Below, in pieces: positions 52,937-62,988 of a DNA stretch of 64,000 bases. Location of the stretch: the NCBI GenBank assembly GCA_038237225.1, contig JBBRYX010000021.1, positions 1 to 64,000 on the forward strand. The letters run 5' to 3'. Under the pieces are notes generated by a model. That model saw only the letters and a program-made list of their open reading frames with translations. It did no database searches and was not told the DNA's origin. Made by a program: the position numbers and the translations under genes. Source of the DNA: DASVUC01 sp038237225. GTDB taxonomy: Bacteria > Planctomycetota > Phycisphaerae > Tepidisphaerales > Tepidisphaeraceae. Numbering within the stretch: position 1 is the first letter of the stretch; each line of letters begins with the position of its first letter.

Positions 52937-53473
52937 ATGGCTAAGGATCCGTTCGAGCACAATTTTGAAAGTGCCACCGGGCAGATCGCGCTGGATCGCG
53001 GGCCGCGCGTGCACATCGAGTATTCGGTGTTCAAGGGCAACGCCAAGGTGAAGAAGGAGATCCCCTGGGTGATGGGGGTGATGGCGCCGCTCCGCGGGAA
53101 CCGGGCGGCGACGGAAGCGCCGGCCAACCGGAACTTCAGCGAGATCAGCGCGACAACGTTTAACGACGAGATGAAGCGTCAGCGCCCGGTGGCCACCATC
53201 GAGGTGGATAACCTGATGGCGAAGGACGGGAGCAAGCTGCAACTCGAGTTGACGTTCGAGAGCATGGACGATTTTTCGCCGGCGGCGGTGGCGCGGAAGG
53301 TTGATTCTCTGCGCAAGCTGCTGGATCTTCGGCAGAACATGAAGGAGCTTCGGGCGAAGATCGGCGCCAAGGCGGATGCGGCGGCGTGGTTGTCGAAGTT
53401 GATCAAAGACGAAAGCGCTCTCGCTCCGCTGAAAGAAAAGCTGAACGAGGCGACGAAGCAGGAGGGTAAATAA
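52937..53473 (+). CDS. tssB: Type VI secretion sheath protein TssB (VipA)
   Basis: 178-aa small subunit of the contractile sheath. The landmarks are HIEYSVFKGNAKVKKEIPWV, the ELTFESMDDFSPAAVA core (about residues 96-112) and a C-terminal helix DLRQNMKELRAKIGAK. Length agrees with VipA. AAGGAG precedes the ATG, and tssC starts one base after its stop region, so both sheath subunits are made together. Confidence 0.95.
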   Translation: MAKDPFEHNFESATGQIALDRGPRVHIEYSVFKGNAKVKKEIPWVMGVMAPLRGNRAATEAPANRNFSEISATTFNDEMKRQRPVATIEVDNLMAKDGSKLQLELTFESMDDFSPAAVARKVDSLRKLLDLRQNMKELRAKIGAKADAAAWLSKLIKDESALAPLKEKLNEATKQEGK

Positions 53474-54991
53474 ATGAGTACCGTTAATTCACAAGATCTT
53501 AAGACGCAAGTCGAGCAAATCGGGCTGGAAGGGGCGAGCGAGCTCCAGCAGCTCATCAAGAACCGGGTGAAGGACGACTTTGAAGTCGCGCCTGATGCCG
53601 AGAAAGCGCGGATCGAAGATGGGATTGTTTCGCTGATCAGCTTCATCCTGAAGGATGACCCGACGGTGGTCTCGAAGGATGCGGTGAAGACGATCGACCG
53701 CATCATCGAGATCCTGGACAAAAAGCTTTCGGATCAGATCAACCTGATCATGCATGACAAGAATTTCCAGGCTGTGGAGGGCACATGGCGCGGGCTGCAA
53801 TATCTGGTGAGCAAGACGATCACCAGTCCGCTGCTCAAGATCAAGGTGATGGATCTGGCCAAGGACGAGCTGGCGGACCAAATGGAGAATTTCGAGGGGA
53901 CGAGCTTTGATCAGAGCCCGCTGTTTAAGACGGTGTACGAGCGCGGGATTGGTTCGCCGAATGCGGAGCCTTTTGCGTGTCTGGTGGGCGATTATCACTT
54001 TGATCACAGCCCGCAGGACGTGATGTCGTTGAAGGGCGTGGCGAAGATCTGCGCGGCGGCGTTCTGTCCGTTTATTTCCGGTGCGGGTTCGAAGCTGCTG
54101 GGCATGAAGGACTGGACGGAAGTGAACGATCCGGCGCGTCTGGATAGCTTGCAGGACAACAACTTTTACGCGCCGTGGCGGAGCTTCCGAGAATCGGAAG
54201 ACAGCCGTTATATCGGGTTGGCGATGCCTCGGTTTGTGTCTCGGTATCCCTATGGCGCGGAGACGAAGCCGGTGAAAGAGTTCAACTTTGAGGAGGACAC
54301 GGCGGCGGGAGATCATTCCCGTTATACGTGGTCGAACTCGGCTTACGCGACGGCGGGTTGCATCACCCGCGCGCAGTTTTTCGATGGGTTCTGCACCCGC
54401 ATCCGCGGGCATGGCTCGGGCGGAATGGTTGCGGGGTTGCCTGCACATACGTTCAACACGGATAAGAAGGGGATTCAGACGAAGTGCCCGACGGAAGTGG
54501 CGATCACGGAGCGCCGCGAGAAGGAGCTGGCGGATCTCGGACTGATGCCGTTGATCCACTGGGCTTCAACCGATTACGGCGTGTTCGTGGGCGCGCAGTC
54601 TTGCCAGAAGCCCAAGCAATACGAAGGGCTGGATGGGAAGATGGCGACGGCGAATGCGAATCTCTCGGCGCGGCTGCCGTATTTGTTTGCCAGTTGCCGG
54701 TTTGGTCATTACCTGAAGCGGATGGTGTACGAGAGCGTGGGGCAATATACGAGCAAACAGGAACTGGAAACCTGGCTCCAGGAATGGATCCAGGGATACG
54801 TCGAGAAGCGCGCGGATGCTGCGGCGGACGCGAGGGCGAAGCGTCCGCTGCGTGATGCGAAGGTGACGGTTGAAGAGGATGAGGAGAATCCCGGGTACTA
54901 CGCGGCGAATTTCAAGATGGCGCCGCACATTCAGTTGGAAGGCGTGAGCTGCATGTTGAGCCTCGTGGCATCGCTGCCGAAGAAGGCGTAA
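53474..54991 (+). CDS. tssC: Type VI secretion sheath protein TssC (VipB)
   Basis: 505-aa large sheath subunit that polymerises with TssB around the Hcp tube and contracts on firing. Typical segments: VEGTWRGLQYLVSKT, VMDLAKDELADQ, LVGDYHFDHSPQDV, WRSFRESEDSRYIGLAMPRF and a late GYYAANFKMAPHIQLEGVS. The order and length match VipB. GGAGG lies just before the ATG within the end of tssB. ClpV (below) would disassemble the contracted sheath. Confidence 0.96.
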   Translation: MSTVNSQDLKTQVEQIGLEGASELQQLIKNRVKDDFEVAPDAEKARIEDGIVSLISFILKDDPTVVSKDAVKTIDRIIEILDKKLSDQINLIMHDKNFQAVEGTWRGLQYLVSKTITSPLLKIKVMDLAKDELADQMENFEGTSFDQSPLFKTVYERGIGSPNAEPFACLVGDYHFDHSPQDVMSLKGVAKICAAAFCPFISGAGSKLLGMKDWTEVNDPARLDSLQDNNFYAPWRSFRESEDSRYIGLAMPRFVSRYPYGAETKPVKEFNFEEDTAAGDHSRYTWSNSAYATAGCITRAQFFDGFCTRIRGHGSGGMVAGLPAHTFNTDKKGIQTKCPTEVAITERREKELADLGLMPLIHWASTDYGVFVGAQSCQKPKQYEGLDGKMATANANLSARLPYLFASCRFGHYLKRMVYESVGQYTSKQELETWLQEWIQGYVEKRADAAADARAKRPLRDAKVTVEEDEENPGYYAANFKMAPHIQLEGVSCMLSLVASLPKKA

Positions 54992-55078
54992 CGCGTTCCG
55001 TAGAAGAACCAGAAATCAGTTGGATGCGCTGGTCATGGTGGCCGGTTCATCCAATAGACCCAAGACAGGAGTTCAGTC

Positions 55079-55549
55079 ATGACAGCGAGCAAGATTTTTC
55101 TGAAGTTCGAGGGCGGCCCCTCGGTTGACGGACAATCCCGCGACAAGGGATTTGAGAAGATGATTGAGTGCGACAGCGCTTCGCATGGGCTGGCGCAGAG
55201 CGGCTATTACGCGGGCGGGCAGCTCACGGGTTCCAGCGTGAACATCAGCGATTTCATGATCGGCAAGAAGCTCGATCAGACTTCGCCGATGCTGGCGGAG
55301 TATTGCTGTAGCGCGCAGAAGTTCGACAAGGCGACGATTCAGTATGCCGCCCAGGTGAACAACAAGCTGACGATGTTCTACCAGGTGGTGTTAAGCCCGG
55401 TGATCATCTCGAGTGTGCAGAATGGCGGCGAGGCGGAGTCGGTTGCGCTGCGTTTTCACAAGATCGAGTGGCAGTTCACGCCGTTCGTGGACAATACCGC
55501 GGGCACGCCGGTGAACGCTGCTTGGGACGCTGACATCAGCGGGAAGTAG
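55079..55549 (+). CDS. hcp: Type VI secretion tube protein Hcp (TssD)
   Basis: 156-aa protein forming the inner tube of hexameric rings. FLKFEGGPSVDGQSRDKGFE at the start and the beta-barrel strands IECDSASHGL, KTSPMLAEYC-like TSPMLAEYCCSAQKF and ITFHKIEWQF-like RFHKIEWQFTP are typical of Hcp. An AGGAG site precedes the ATG. It may also carry small effectors in its lumen (family knowledge). Lies between tssC and tagJ as in many T6SS loci. Confidence 0.95.
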   Translation: MTASKIFLKFEGGPSVDGQSRDKGFEKMIECDSASHGLAQSGYYAGGQLTGSSVNISDFMIGKKLDQTSPMLAEYCCSAQKFDKATIQYAAQVNNKLTMFYQVVLSPVIISSVQNGGEAESVALRFHKIEWQFTPFVDNTAGTPVNAAWDADISGK

Positions 55550-55619
55550 ATCAACTCGCAACATCCGGGTGCGCGCCGCCGGCCGCGCGGTTTCCGGCGG
55601 CGCGCATCAAGGAGTTTTC

Positions 55620-56441
55620 ATGTCTGCCGAAGAGCTGCTCGATCAGGGGCGTCTTGAGGAATGTCTCGAGACGCTTCAAGCGGAGGTTCGCCGCGCTCCG
55701 GCGGACCCGGCGAAGCGAATGTTTCTGTTCCAGGTGCTGGCGCTCATGGGCCAGTGGGACCGCGCGCTGACGCAGTTGAACGTGACAGCGGAATTGGATT
55801 CGCAGGCGGTGCTGACGGTTGCGATCTGCCGGGCGCTGATCGATTCGGAATTGCAGCGAGCGGAAATTTTCGCGGGCAGGAAATTGCCCACGATCTTTGG
55901 GGAGCCGGAACCCTGGATGGGGTTGATGGTTCAAGCGAATCAAGCGTTCTGCAAGGGCAATGTTGATGATGCGGTGCAACTTCGGGCGCAAGCGCTGCGG
56001 CAGGTGAAGCCGGTTCCGGGGACGATTGATGGGCAGGAGTTTAATGTCCTGACGGATGGGGATTCGCGGTTCGGGCCTATTCTGGAAGCGGTGGTTGAGG
56101 GAACTTATTACTGGGTTCCAACAACGCGGGTGCAGGCGATTGAGATCACGAAGCCGGTGGATGTTCAGGATCTGATCTGGGTGCAGGCGCTGTTCACCTG
56201 GTCGAACGGCGGGACGGCGGGAGGGTACATTCCGGTGCGGTATCCGGGTTCTGATCAAACTGCTGACAATGAGATCAAGCTCTCGCGCAAGACGGTGTGG
56301 GAGGCGAAGTCGGAAAAGTATCACGTTGGTCTGGGGCAACGGTTGCTCGCCACCGAGACGGGCTCGTTCCCGCTGTTAGGGATTGGGAAGATCACGCTGG
56401 GTGAAGTTCCGCAGGAGGCGGCGAATGTCGCGAGCGCCTGA
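55620..56441 (+). CDS. tagJ: TagJ/ImpE-family T6SS accessory protein
   Basis: 273-aa cytoplasmic protein. Residues 1-120 are TPR-like helices (LLDQGRLEECLETLQAEVRR, RMFLFQVLALMGQWDRALTQ) and the rest is the ImpE-type domain with DSRFGPILEAVVEGTYYWVP and a late GIGKITLGE. TagJ binds the sheath subunit TssB in some systems and helps ClpV-linked recycling. The ATG at 55620 has AAGGAG 8 nt upstream and gives the family N-terminus. tssE begins inside its last codons (17-bp overlap). Confidence 0.9.
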   Translation: MSAEELLDQGRLEECLETLQAEVRRAPADPAKRMFLFQVLALMGQWDRALTQLNVTAELDSQAVLTVAICRALIDSELQRAEIFAGRKLPTIFGEPEPWMGLMVQANQAFCKGNVDDAVQLRAQALRQVKPVPGTIDGQEFNVLTDGDSRFGPILEAVVEGTYYWVPTTRVQAIEITKPVDVQDLIWVQALFTWSNGGTAGGYIPVRYPGSDQTADNEIKLSRKTVWEAKSEKYHVGLGQRLLATETGSFPLLGIGKITLGEVPQEAANVASA

Positions 56442-56955
56442 ATATTCGCGATATGGTGACAGTGACCTGTCATCGCAGCGGTTGCAGCCGTATCTGCTGG
56501 ACCGGCTGACGCGAGATCCTGATGAGCCGAGCAAGGACACATCTTTAAGTGAAGAAGATTTTCGCGATTGCATCTGCCGCGACCTGACGACGCTGCTGAA
56601 CGCGAAATGCCATCCGGATCATCAGGTGCTCGCGCGTCGATATCCGCTGCTCGCCAGCTCGGCAATGAACTTTGGGATCCCGCCTCTTTCGGGACTGAAT
56701 GCGGCGGCGCTCGATCCGGCGCAGATTGTGGCGATGGTGCGAAAGGCGATCGAGAATTTTGAGCCGCGCATCAAGCGGCAGAATTTGAAGATTCGGCTGG
56801 CGCCTGGGCACAGCGCGGATCAGAGCCAGGGCGCGTGTTTGATCCGGTTGGAAATTGAGTGCGAGGCCGTTGCGATCCCGATCCGGCTGGTGCTCCGCAC
56901 GGAGCTGAACGTTGCGACGGGGATTTGTGAAGTGCAGGAACAATCGAATGGCTAG
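56425..56955 (+). CDS. tssE: Type VI secretion baseplate protein TssE (gp25-like)
   Basis: 176-aa baseplate wedge protein. LLDRLTRDPDEP near residue 25 and SLSEEDFRDCICRDLTTLLN (about 40-60) begin the gpW/gp25 domain, with GIPPLSGLN and IENFEPRIKRQNLKIRL further on, all typical. The ATG at 56425 is inside the end of tagJ and has AGGAGG 7 nt upstream. Its stop overlaps the tssF start by 8 bp, so the cluster is tightly coupled. Confidence 0.93.
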   Translation: MSRAPEYSRYGDSDLSSQRLQPYLLDRLTRDPDEPSKDTSLSEEDFRDCICRDLTTLLNAKCHPDHQVLARRYPLLASSAMNFGIPPLSGLNAAALDPAQIVAMVRKAIENFEPRIKRQNLKIRLAPGHSADQSQGACLIRLEIECEAVAIPIRLVLRTELNVATGICEVQEQSNG

Positions 56956-58909
56956 ATGGGACGACAGACTCCGCGATTTAGTGAACGAGGAGCTCGAGTA
57001 CCTCTATGACATGGGGGGGGAGTTTGACGAGCAGAATCCGGGCGTTGCGCCGTACCTCCGGCTCAGTAACAAAGACCCGCAGGACCCGTTTGTCGAGCGG
57101 TTGCTGGATGGTTTTGCATTTTTGAGCGCGCGGGTTCGGCTGAAGCTGGAGGACGAGTTTCCGCGGTTCGTGCAGTCGCTGCTGGAGAGCGTTCATCCCA
57201 ATTATCTTTCACCGACTCCCGCCGTTACGGTGGTTGAGCTGACGCCAAAGCCGGATGAGGGAGACGTTGCGGAGGGTTATACGATTGCCCGCGACACGAA
57301 GCTGAAGAGCGCTCGCAGCGACAGCGAAGTGATGAGCACGTTCCTGACGAAGCATGAGGTGACGCTCTGGCCGATCGGGGTGCGCGAGGCTTCGTATCAC
57401 ACGAGCAATGAGCTTGGGAATTTCCGTGTGCAGTTTCCGGAAGGCACGCGTGCGGCGATTCGGATCAAGCTGGAGACTCGGCTTCCGGGGCTGCTGTTCA
57501 ACAAGATGGAGCGGCTGGATCGGCTGACGTTTTATTTGAAGTCGATGCCGCGGACTCCGATCTCGGTTTATGAGCAGTTGCTCGGGCATTCGATGCCGGC
57601 GATCGCGCGGATTTCGGAGACCGAGACCGTTCGCGTGTCGAGCCTGGGGCGCGTGGGTTATGATGCATCGCAGGCGCTGTTCCCGATCGATCCGCGTTGT
57701 TTTGACGGTTATCGGCTGTTGAGAGAATACTTCACACTCCCTGAGCGGTTTCTGTTTTTCGAGATTTCCAACCTTAATTCGGCAGTGATGCGGTGTCCGG
57801 GGAACTCGCTTGAGCTGATCATTCCGCTGCGGCATGAGGAACGCGCGCTCTCCAGCCTGTTGAAGGCGCAGAATTTCGCGCTCTTCTGCACGCCGGCGAT
57901 CAACTTATTTGAGGAATCGATTCGGGCGGATATTCGTCCCGGCGCGTACGAGTTTCCGCTGATTCCGCGGCTTCATCCTGAAGACTACGAGGTCTTCAAG
58001 GTTCGCGAAGTTACCGCCGCGGGGAGCGGCAAGGTTAATTCTCCGCGGGAGCGCCTGACGATATCTGCCGGCCGACCGCGCGAGCAGACGTTCCGGCCGT
58101 TTTATAAGCTGGATGATCGGTGTCGATCGGGCGATGCGTATTTTACGACGCGGCGGTTGGATCGGCGGATTGAGCGCGCGGTGGCTGGCGGTCGGACGCG
58201 AGAAGAGTTTCTGGAAGCGCACACGAATCCGCGCCCGCGCCGCGAGCGTGAAACGCTGGCGGAGGGTTATAAGGGAAGCGATGTTTACGTTGCGCTGGTG
58301 GATGCCGCCGAGGCGCCTTTTGCGACGGAGTTGACGTCGCTGACGGCGGAGTGCCTGTGCACGAATCGCGGGCTGAGCGCGAGCGTCAAGCCGGGCGAGG
58401 GGACGACGGATTTTGTGCTGGACGCGGGCGGTCCGGTGGTGGCGATCCGGTGCGTCGATGGGTTGTTGTCGCCTCCGCGCGCCAGCTTCGCGCATGGCGA
58501 TTTTGGCTGGCGGCTGGTCAATCATCTGACGGTGAATTATCTGTCGCTGTCCGGGAGCGAAGAAGAATCAAGCTCCGCGCTGCGCGGTTTGCTGGCGCTT
58601 TACACGCACGCGGCGGACCCGGATCGCGATCCGCTGATCCAGGCGATTCAGTCGCTGAAGCAGCGGCCCAAGACGCACCGCATTCCGACGCCTGGGCCGC
58701 TGGCGTTTGTGCGTGGGCTTGAAGTGACGATCGGGGTTGATGAGCGCGCGTTCCAAGGGAGCGGGGTGTTCCTGCTTGGCGCGGTGCTGGAGCAGTTTCT
58801 CGCGAAGTACGTATCGATCAATTCGTTTTCACAGACCGTCTTGGAGACGCCGCAAAGAGGGGAGGTGATGAGATGGCCGGCTCGAATTGGTCGCAGGCAG
58901 ATCCTGTAG
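56948..58909 (+). CDS. tssF: Type VI secretion baseplate protein TssF
   Basis: 653-aa baseplate component that binds TssG. The family N-terminus is clear: NEELEYLYDMGGEFDEQNPG, VERLLDGFAFLSARVRLKLE, FVQSLLESVHPNYLSPTPA. The conserved later section EYFTLPERFLFFEISN lies near residue 260. The ATG at 56948 is set by the tssE overlap. Length is slightly above the usual ~600. tssG overlaps its end by 37 bp. Confidence 0.95.
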   Translation: MARWDDRLRDLVNEELEYLYDMGGEFDEQNPGVAPYLRLSNKDPQDPFVERLLDGFAFLSARVRLKLEDEFPRFVQSLLESVHPNYLSPTPAVTVVELTPKPDEGDVAEGYTIARDTKLKSARSDSEVMSTFLTKHEVTLWPIGVREASYHTSNELGNFRVQFPEGTRAAIRIKLETRLPGLLFNKMERLDRLTFYLKSMPRTPISVYEQLLGHSMPAIARISETETVRVSSLGRVGYDASQALFPIDPRCFDGYRLLREYFTLPERFLFFEISNLNSAVMRCPGNSLELIIPLRHEERALSSLLKAQNFALFCTPAINLFEESIRADIRPGAYEFPLIPRLHPEDYEVFKVREVTAAGSGKVNSPRERLTISAGRPREQTFRPFYKLDDRCRSGDAYFTTRRLDRRIERAVAGGRTREEFLEAHTNPRPRRERETLAEGYKGSDVYVALVDAAEAPFATELTSLTAECLCTNRGLSASVKPGEGTTDFVLDAGGPVVAIRCVDGLLSPPRASFAHGDFGWRLVNHLTVNYLSLSGSEEESSSALRGLLALYTHAADPDRDPLIQAIQSLKQRPKTHRIPTPGPLAFVRGLEVTIGVDERAFQGSGVFLLGAVLEQFLAKYVSINSFSQTVLETPQRGEVMRWPARIGRRQIL

Positions 58910-60144
58910 GGGAAGTGGGCACATACGCGGAGCCGGCGCCCGGTTTTGTCGGTGGGCGGGCTGCATCGGAGCAGGAAATGGATCCAGTCGCGGAGCTGCT
59001 TGAGGAGTTGCAGCGGGATTTGCCGCGCTGGGATTTTTTTGCCGCGGTTCGGCGGCTGGAATGTGTCGCCAGTCACCTTCCGCGCGTGGGGCATTCCACG
59101 CTTCCGTCGGAAGATCTTGTGCGCTTTGGTCAGGTCGCTTCGCTGATTTTCGCGCCGACGGATCTGGTGGGGCTCAAGCCCGCGCGGATCGAGCTGCGTA
59201 CGGACGGCACCGCCGTCCCGATGCGGTTCATGATGAATTTTTTCGGGCTGCTCGGGCCGAATGGCCCGCTCCCGCAGTGGATCACGGATTACATCCGTCA
59301 CCGGACGCTTCAGCGCGATCACACGCTGACGGAATTCCTGGACATCTTTCATCACCGGATGGCATCGCTGTATTACCGGGCGTGGTCGTCGTCGAACCAG
59401 GCGGTTCAGTTTGAGCGCGGGAAGCAGGACCGGTATGCGGTTTATCTTGGCAGCCTTTTTGGCCAGTCGGATGCGCGGTTCGAGGAAGAGGGCCAGCCCA
59501 AGCTGCACTATGCTGGACGTTTGATTGGTCAGACGCGAAACGTCGAAGGGTTGGAGTCGATCCTGAGCGACTTCTTTGAGGTGCCGGTGGACATTGAAGA
59601 ATTCGTGGGACAGTGGCAGGAGATTCCGGTGGAGTTTCGGTGCCAGATGAAGCTTGGTGCGCGAAGCACCTGTTTGGGGCAACCCGCGGTGGAGGATGAA
59701 GATGCTTCCACGGCGATCGTGGGATCGCGGGTGTGGGATTGTCAGCAGAAGGTGCGGATTCGGGTGGGGCCGATGTCGGCGGCGGAGATGGAGCGATTGC
59801 TTCCGCCAGGCGAGAGCATGGGGCGGTTGATCAAGTGGGTGGAGTTTTATGCGGGGCCGGAATTGGTGTGGGATCTGAATCTCATCGTGGCAAAGGACGA
59901 TGTGCCGGCGACGGTGCTTGGGGGATCCGGGCGGCTGGGGTGGAATACCTGGATCCGATCCTTGGAAACGGAGAAGGGGCAGACCAAGCCGACGCCTCGG
60001 CCGTTGAAAGCGGATGCGGATCAACTGGTTCTGTCTCCGTCGCAGGCGCGTTGGCGTGCGGCTTACGAGTCACATTTCGAACCGAAGGCGGGGGTGGATG
60101 TTATTCAACAACTGGCGCTTCAAGAGGGAGTGAACTATGGCTGA
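58873..60144 (+). CDS. tssG: Type VI secretion baseplate protein TssG
   Basis: 423-aa baseplate protein. It has LPRWDFFAAVRRLEC near the start, MMNFFGLLGPNGPLPQWITD (the family FFGLxGPxxPLP motif, about residues 116-135), FHHRMASLYYRAW and the later ELVWDLNLIV. It is about 80 residues longer than typical TssG, with extra sequence at both ends. The start ATG follows GGGAGGTGATG within tssF; an eight-base overlap at its end leads into clpV. Confidence 0.94.
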   Translation: MAGSNWSQADPVGEVGTYAEPAPGFVGGRAASEQEMDPVAELLEELQRDLPRWDFFAAVRRLECVASHLPRVGHSTLPSEDLVRFGQVASLIFAPTDLVGLKPARIELRTDGTAVPMRFMMNFFGLLGPNGPLPQWITDYIRHRTLQRDHTLTEFLDIFHHRMASLYYRAWSSSNQAVQFERGKQDRYAVYLGSLFGQSDARFEEEGQPKLHYAGRLIGQTRNVEGLESILSDFFEVPVDIEEFVGQWQEIPVEFRCQMKLGARSTCLGQPAVEDEDASTAIVGSRVWDCQQKVRIRVGPMSAAEMERLLPPGESMGRLIKWVEFYAGPELVWDLNLIVAKDDVPATVLGGSGRLGWNTWIRSLETEKGQTKPTPRPLKADADQLVLSPSQARWRAAYESHFEPKAGVDVIQQLALQEGVNYG

Positions 60145-62947
60145 GATTACGTCTGAAGCTGCGTTCGGAAGACTTGACGCGCTCGCTTTCAAGGCGCTGG
60201 AGAGCGCGCACGTCAGTTGCAAGATGCGCGGCAACCCGTTTGTGGAAATCGTTCACTGGATCGAGCAGTTCGTGCAATCGCAGGGCAGCGACGTCGATAA
60301 AATCATCAAGCATTTTGGCTTGAATATCTCCAAGCTTGCTTCGGATATTACGGACGCGACGGACCGGCTGCCGCGCGGATCGACGACGGTGGTGAACATC
60401 TCCGAGCACTTTGATGCAGCACTGGAGCGGGCGTGGATCTTCGGGTCGCTGCTTTATAACTCGACGAAGATTCGCAGCGGGCACGTGATCATCGGGATGC
60501 TGAAGACGCCGATGCTGCGGAATATGCTGTTGGGGATTTCGGCGGAGTTCAGCCGGATCAAGGTCGATCAACTGACGTCGGACTTTGACAAGATCACGGC
60601 CGGGTCCAGTGAAGAGAACATGGGTGTTGCGCCGTCACAGGCGGCGCCGGGAGAGGCCAGCGGCGCCGTTGCGCCGGCACAGCGCGGGAAGGGCGAAGCG
60701 CTGGCGAAGTTCACCATCGATCTGACGGAGCGCGCGAGGAACGGTGAGCTTGATCCGATTCTTGGGCGTGATGAAGAAGTTCGGCAGATGATCGACATCC
60801 TGATGCGCCGCCGGCAGAACAATCCGATTCTGGTTGGCGAAGCGGGGGTGGGAAAGACCGCGGTGGTGGAAGGATTCGCGCAGCGCGTCGCTTCGGGCGA
60901 GGTGCCGCCGCCCCTGAAGGATGTGTCGGTTCGGACGCTGGACCTCGGACTTTTGCAGGCGGGAGCGAGCATGAAGGGGGAATTTGAACAGCGTCTTCGC
61001 AGCGTAATTGACGAGGTGCAGAATTCGAAGGCGAAGCCGATCATTCTATTCATTGATGAGGCGCATACGCTGATTGGCGCGGGCGGGCAGGCGGGAACGG
61101 GTGATGCGGCGAACCTTCTGAAGCCTGCTCTGGCGCGAGGCGCGCTTCGCACGATCGCGGCCACCACGTGGGCGGAATACAAGAAGTACTTTGAGAAGGA
61201 TCCGGCGCTGACGCGGCGTTTTCAGACGGTGAAAGTGGATGAGCCAAGCGAGGAAAAGACGGTGCTGATGCTTCGCGGCCTGGCGAGCGTTCAGGAGAAG
61301 CATCACCAGGTGCAGATTCTGGATGAAGCGCTTGAGGCGGCGGCGCGTTTGTCGCATCGGTATATTCCGGATCGCCAGCTTCCGGATAAGGCGGTGAGTT
61401 TGCTGGATACAGCGTGTGCGCGAGTTGCGGTGGGACAACATGCTGTCCCCGCGGAGGTGGAAGATTCACGCCGGCGAATCCAGGCGCTTGAGACGGAAAT
61501 TGCGATCCTGGAACGGGAGGCGGCGATTGGCGTCGATCATGAGATCGATCGTCGCGCGACGACGGATGAAAAGCTTGCAAGCGAACGTGTCCGGCTCAAA
61601 GGCATCGAAGAGCATTGGGGGAAGGAGCGGGAGGTCGTTTCGCAGATCCTGACCCTTCGCGCGACGCTCCGCAATGGTGGCGTCAAACGTCTGGACGACG
61701 CAGCGGGCAGCGCCGAGGGGAATGGGTCAGCGAAAAGTTCGTCCGCCGCGGCAACGGCCGTCGCGGAGAAGGGGGGTGGGGCAGCATCTAGTGCAACAGC
61801 GACGGCCACCGCAACGGCGCCCGTCACCGAAGAATCTGTCGGTCTTGATGAAGGGCAGCGCACGAAGCTGATGACGGAGCTTCGGGCGCTTCAAGGGAAG
61901 CTTGCGGAGCTTCAGGGGGATAGTCCGCTGATTCTGCCGAGCGTGGATGGGCAAGCGGTTGCCGCCGTGGTGGCGGATTGGACGGGAATTCCGGTTGGCC
62001 GAATGGTGAAGAATGAGATTGAGGCTGTGCTGAAGCTTGCCGACACGCTGGAGAAGCGCGTGATTGGACAGCGTCATGCGCTGGATGCGATCGCGAAGCG
62101 CATTCAAACTTCGCGGGCTGGGATGGATAATCCAAATCGGCCGATTGGGGTATTCATGCTCGTCGGTCCGAGCGGGGTCGGCAAAACTGAAACCGCGCTT
62201 ACGCTCGCCGAGGCACTTTATGGCGGCGAGCAAAACGTGATCACGATCAACATGAGCGAGTTTCAGGAGGCGCACACGGTCTCGACGCTCAAGGGCGCGC
62301 CTCCGGGATATGTCGGTTATGGAGAAGGGGGCGTGCTGACGGAAGCGGTGCGTCGCCGACCGTACAGCATCGTGCTGCTGGATGAAGTCGAGAAGGCACA
62401 TTCGGATGTGCACGAGATTTTCTTCCAGGTCTTTGATAAGGGTCAGATGGAGGACGGCGAGGGGCGGCTGATCGACTTCAAGAACACGATTATTTTGCTG
62501 ACCAGCAATGTGGGGTCTGATCTGATCATGAACATGTGCAAGGATCCGGAGCTGATGCCGGATTCTGAAGGGATCGCGAAGGGAATTCGTGAGCCGCTTC
62601 GGCAAGTGTTCCCGGCGGCATTGCTGGGGCGGTTGATCGTCGTTCCGTATTATCCCATCAGCGACGGGATGCTGAAGAGCATCATCAGGCTGCAACTCGG
62701 TCGGATCGCGAAGCGCGTGACCGAGCAGCGGCGGGTGCCTTTCACGTATGATGATTCGGTCGTGGAGCTGATTTCAAGTCGTTGCACGGAATCCGAAAGC
62801 GGCGCCCGTGCGGTGGATGCAATCCTGACGCATACGCTGCTGCCGAAAATCAGCATGGAATTCCTGACCCGGCTGGTGGATAGTAAGGTGGTGAAGAAGG
62901 TGCACATCGGTCGTGAGGATGGAGAGTTTACGTACGCTTTTGATTGA
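60137..62947 (+). CDS. clpV: Type VI secretion AAA+ ATPase ClpV (TssH)
   Basis: 936-aa unfoldase that disassembles contracted TssB/TssC sheath. Clp N-domain (1-160), then AAA domain 1 with Walker A GEAGVGKTAVVEG (about 235) and LFIDEAHT (about 304), a middle coiled coil, and AAA domain 2 with GPSGVGKTETALTLAE (about 677) and LLDEVEKAHSDVHE (about 749). Between the middle domain and AAA2 there is a low-complexity Ala/Thr/Ser/Gly insertion of about 45 residues (about 525-570), not seen in standard ClpV. T6SS context separates it from ClpB. The start is set by the tssG overlap. Confidence 0.96.
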   Translation: MAEITSEAAFGRLDALAFKALESAHVSCKMRGNPFVEIVHWIEQFVQSQGSDVDKIIKHFGLNISKLASDITDATDRLPRGSTTVVNISEHFDAALERAWIFGSLLYNSTKIRSGHVIIGMLKTPMLRNMLLGISAEFSRIKVDQLTSDFDKITAGSSEENMGVAPSQAAPGEASGAVAPAQRGKGEALAKFTIDLTERARNGELDPILGRDEEVRQMIDILMRRRQNNPILVGEAGVGKTAVVEGFAQRVASGEVPPPLKDVSVRTLDLGLLQAGASMKGEFEQRLRSVIDEVQNSKAKPIILFIDEAHTLIGAGGQAGTGDAANLLKPALARGALRTIAATTWAEYKKYFEKDPALTRRFQTVKVDEPSEEKTVLMLRGLASVQEKHHQVQILDEALEAAARLSHRYIPDRQLPDKAVSLLDTACARVAVGQHAVPAEVEDSRRRIQALETEIAILEREAAIGVDHEIDRRATTDEKLASERVRLKGIEEHWGKEREVVSQILTLRATLRNGGVKRLDDAAGSAEGNGSAKSSSAAATAVAEKGGGAASSATATATATAPVTEESVGLDEGQRTKLMTELRALQGKLAELQGDSPLILPSVDGQAVAAVVADWTGIPVGRMVKNEIEAVLKLADTLEKRVIGQRHALDAIAKRIQTSRAGMDNPNRPIGVFMLVGPSGVGKTETALTLAEALYGGEQNVITINMSEFQEAHTVSTLKGAPPGYVGYGEGGVLTEAVRRRPYSIVLLDEVEKAHSDVHEIFFQVFDKGQMEDGEGRLIDFKNTIILLTSNVGSDLIMNMCKDPELMPDSEGIAKGIREPLRQVFPAALLGRLIVVPYYPISDGMLKSIIRLQLGRIAKRVTEQRRVPFTYDDSVVELISSRCTESESGARAVDAILTHTLLPKISMEFLTRLVDSKVVKKVHIGREDGEFTYAFD

Positions 62948-62988
62948 ATGTGGTGCTCGAGCAATTCCGTTGCAGGAGTGTGGTCTGA

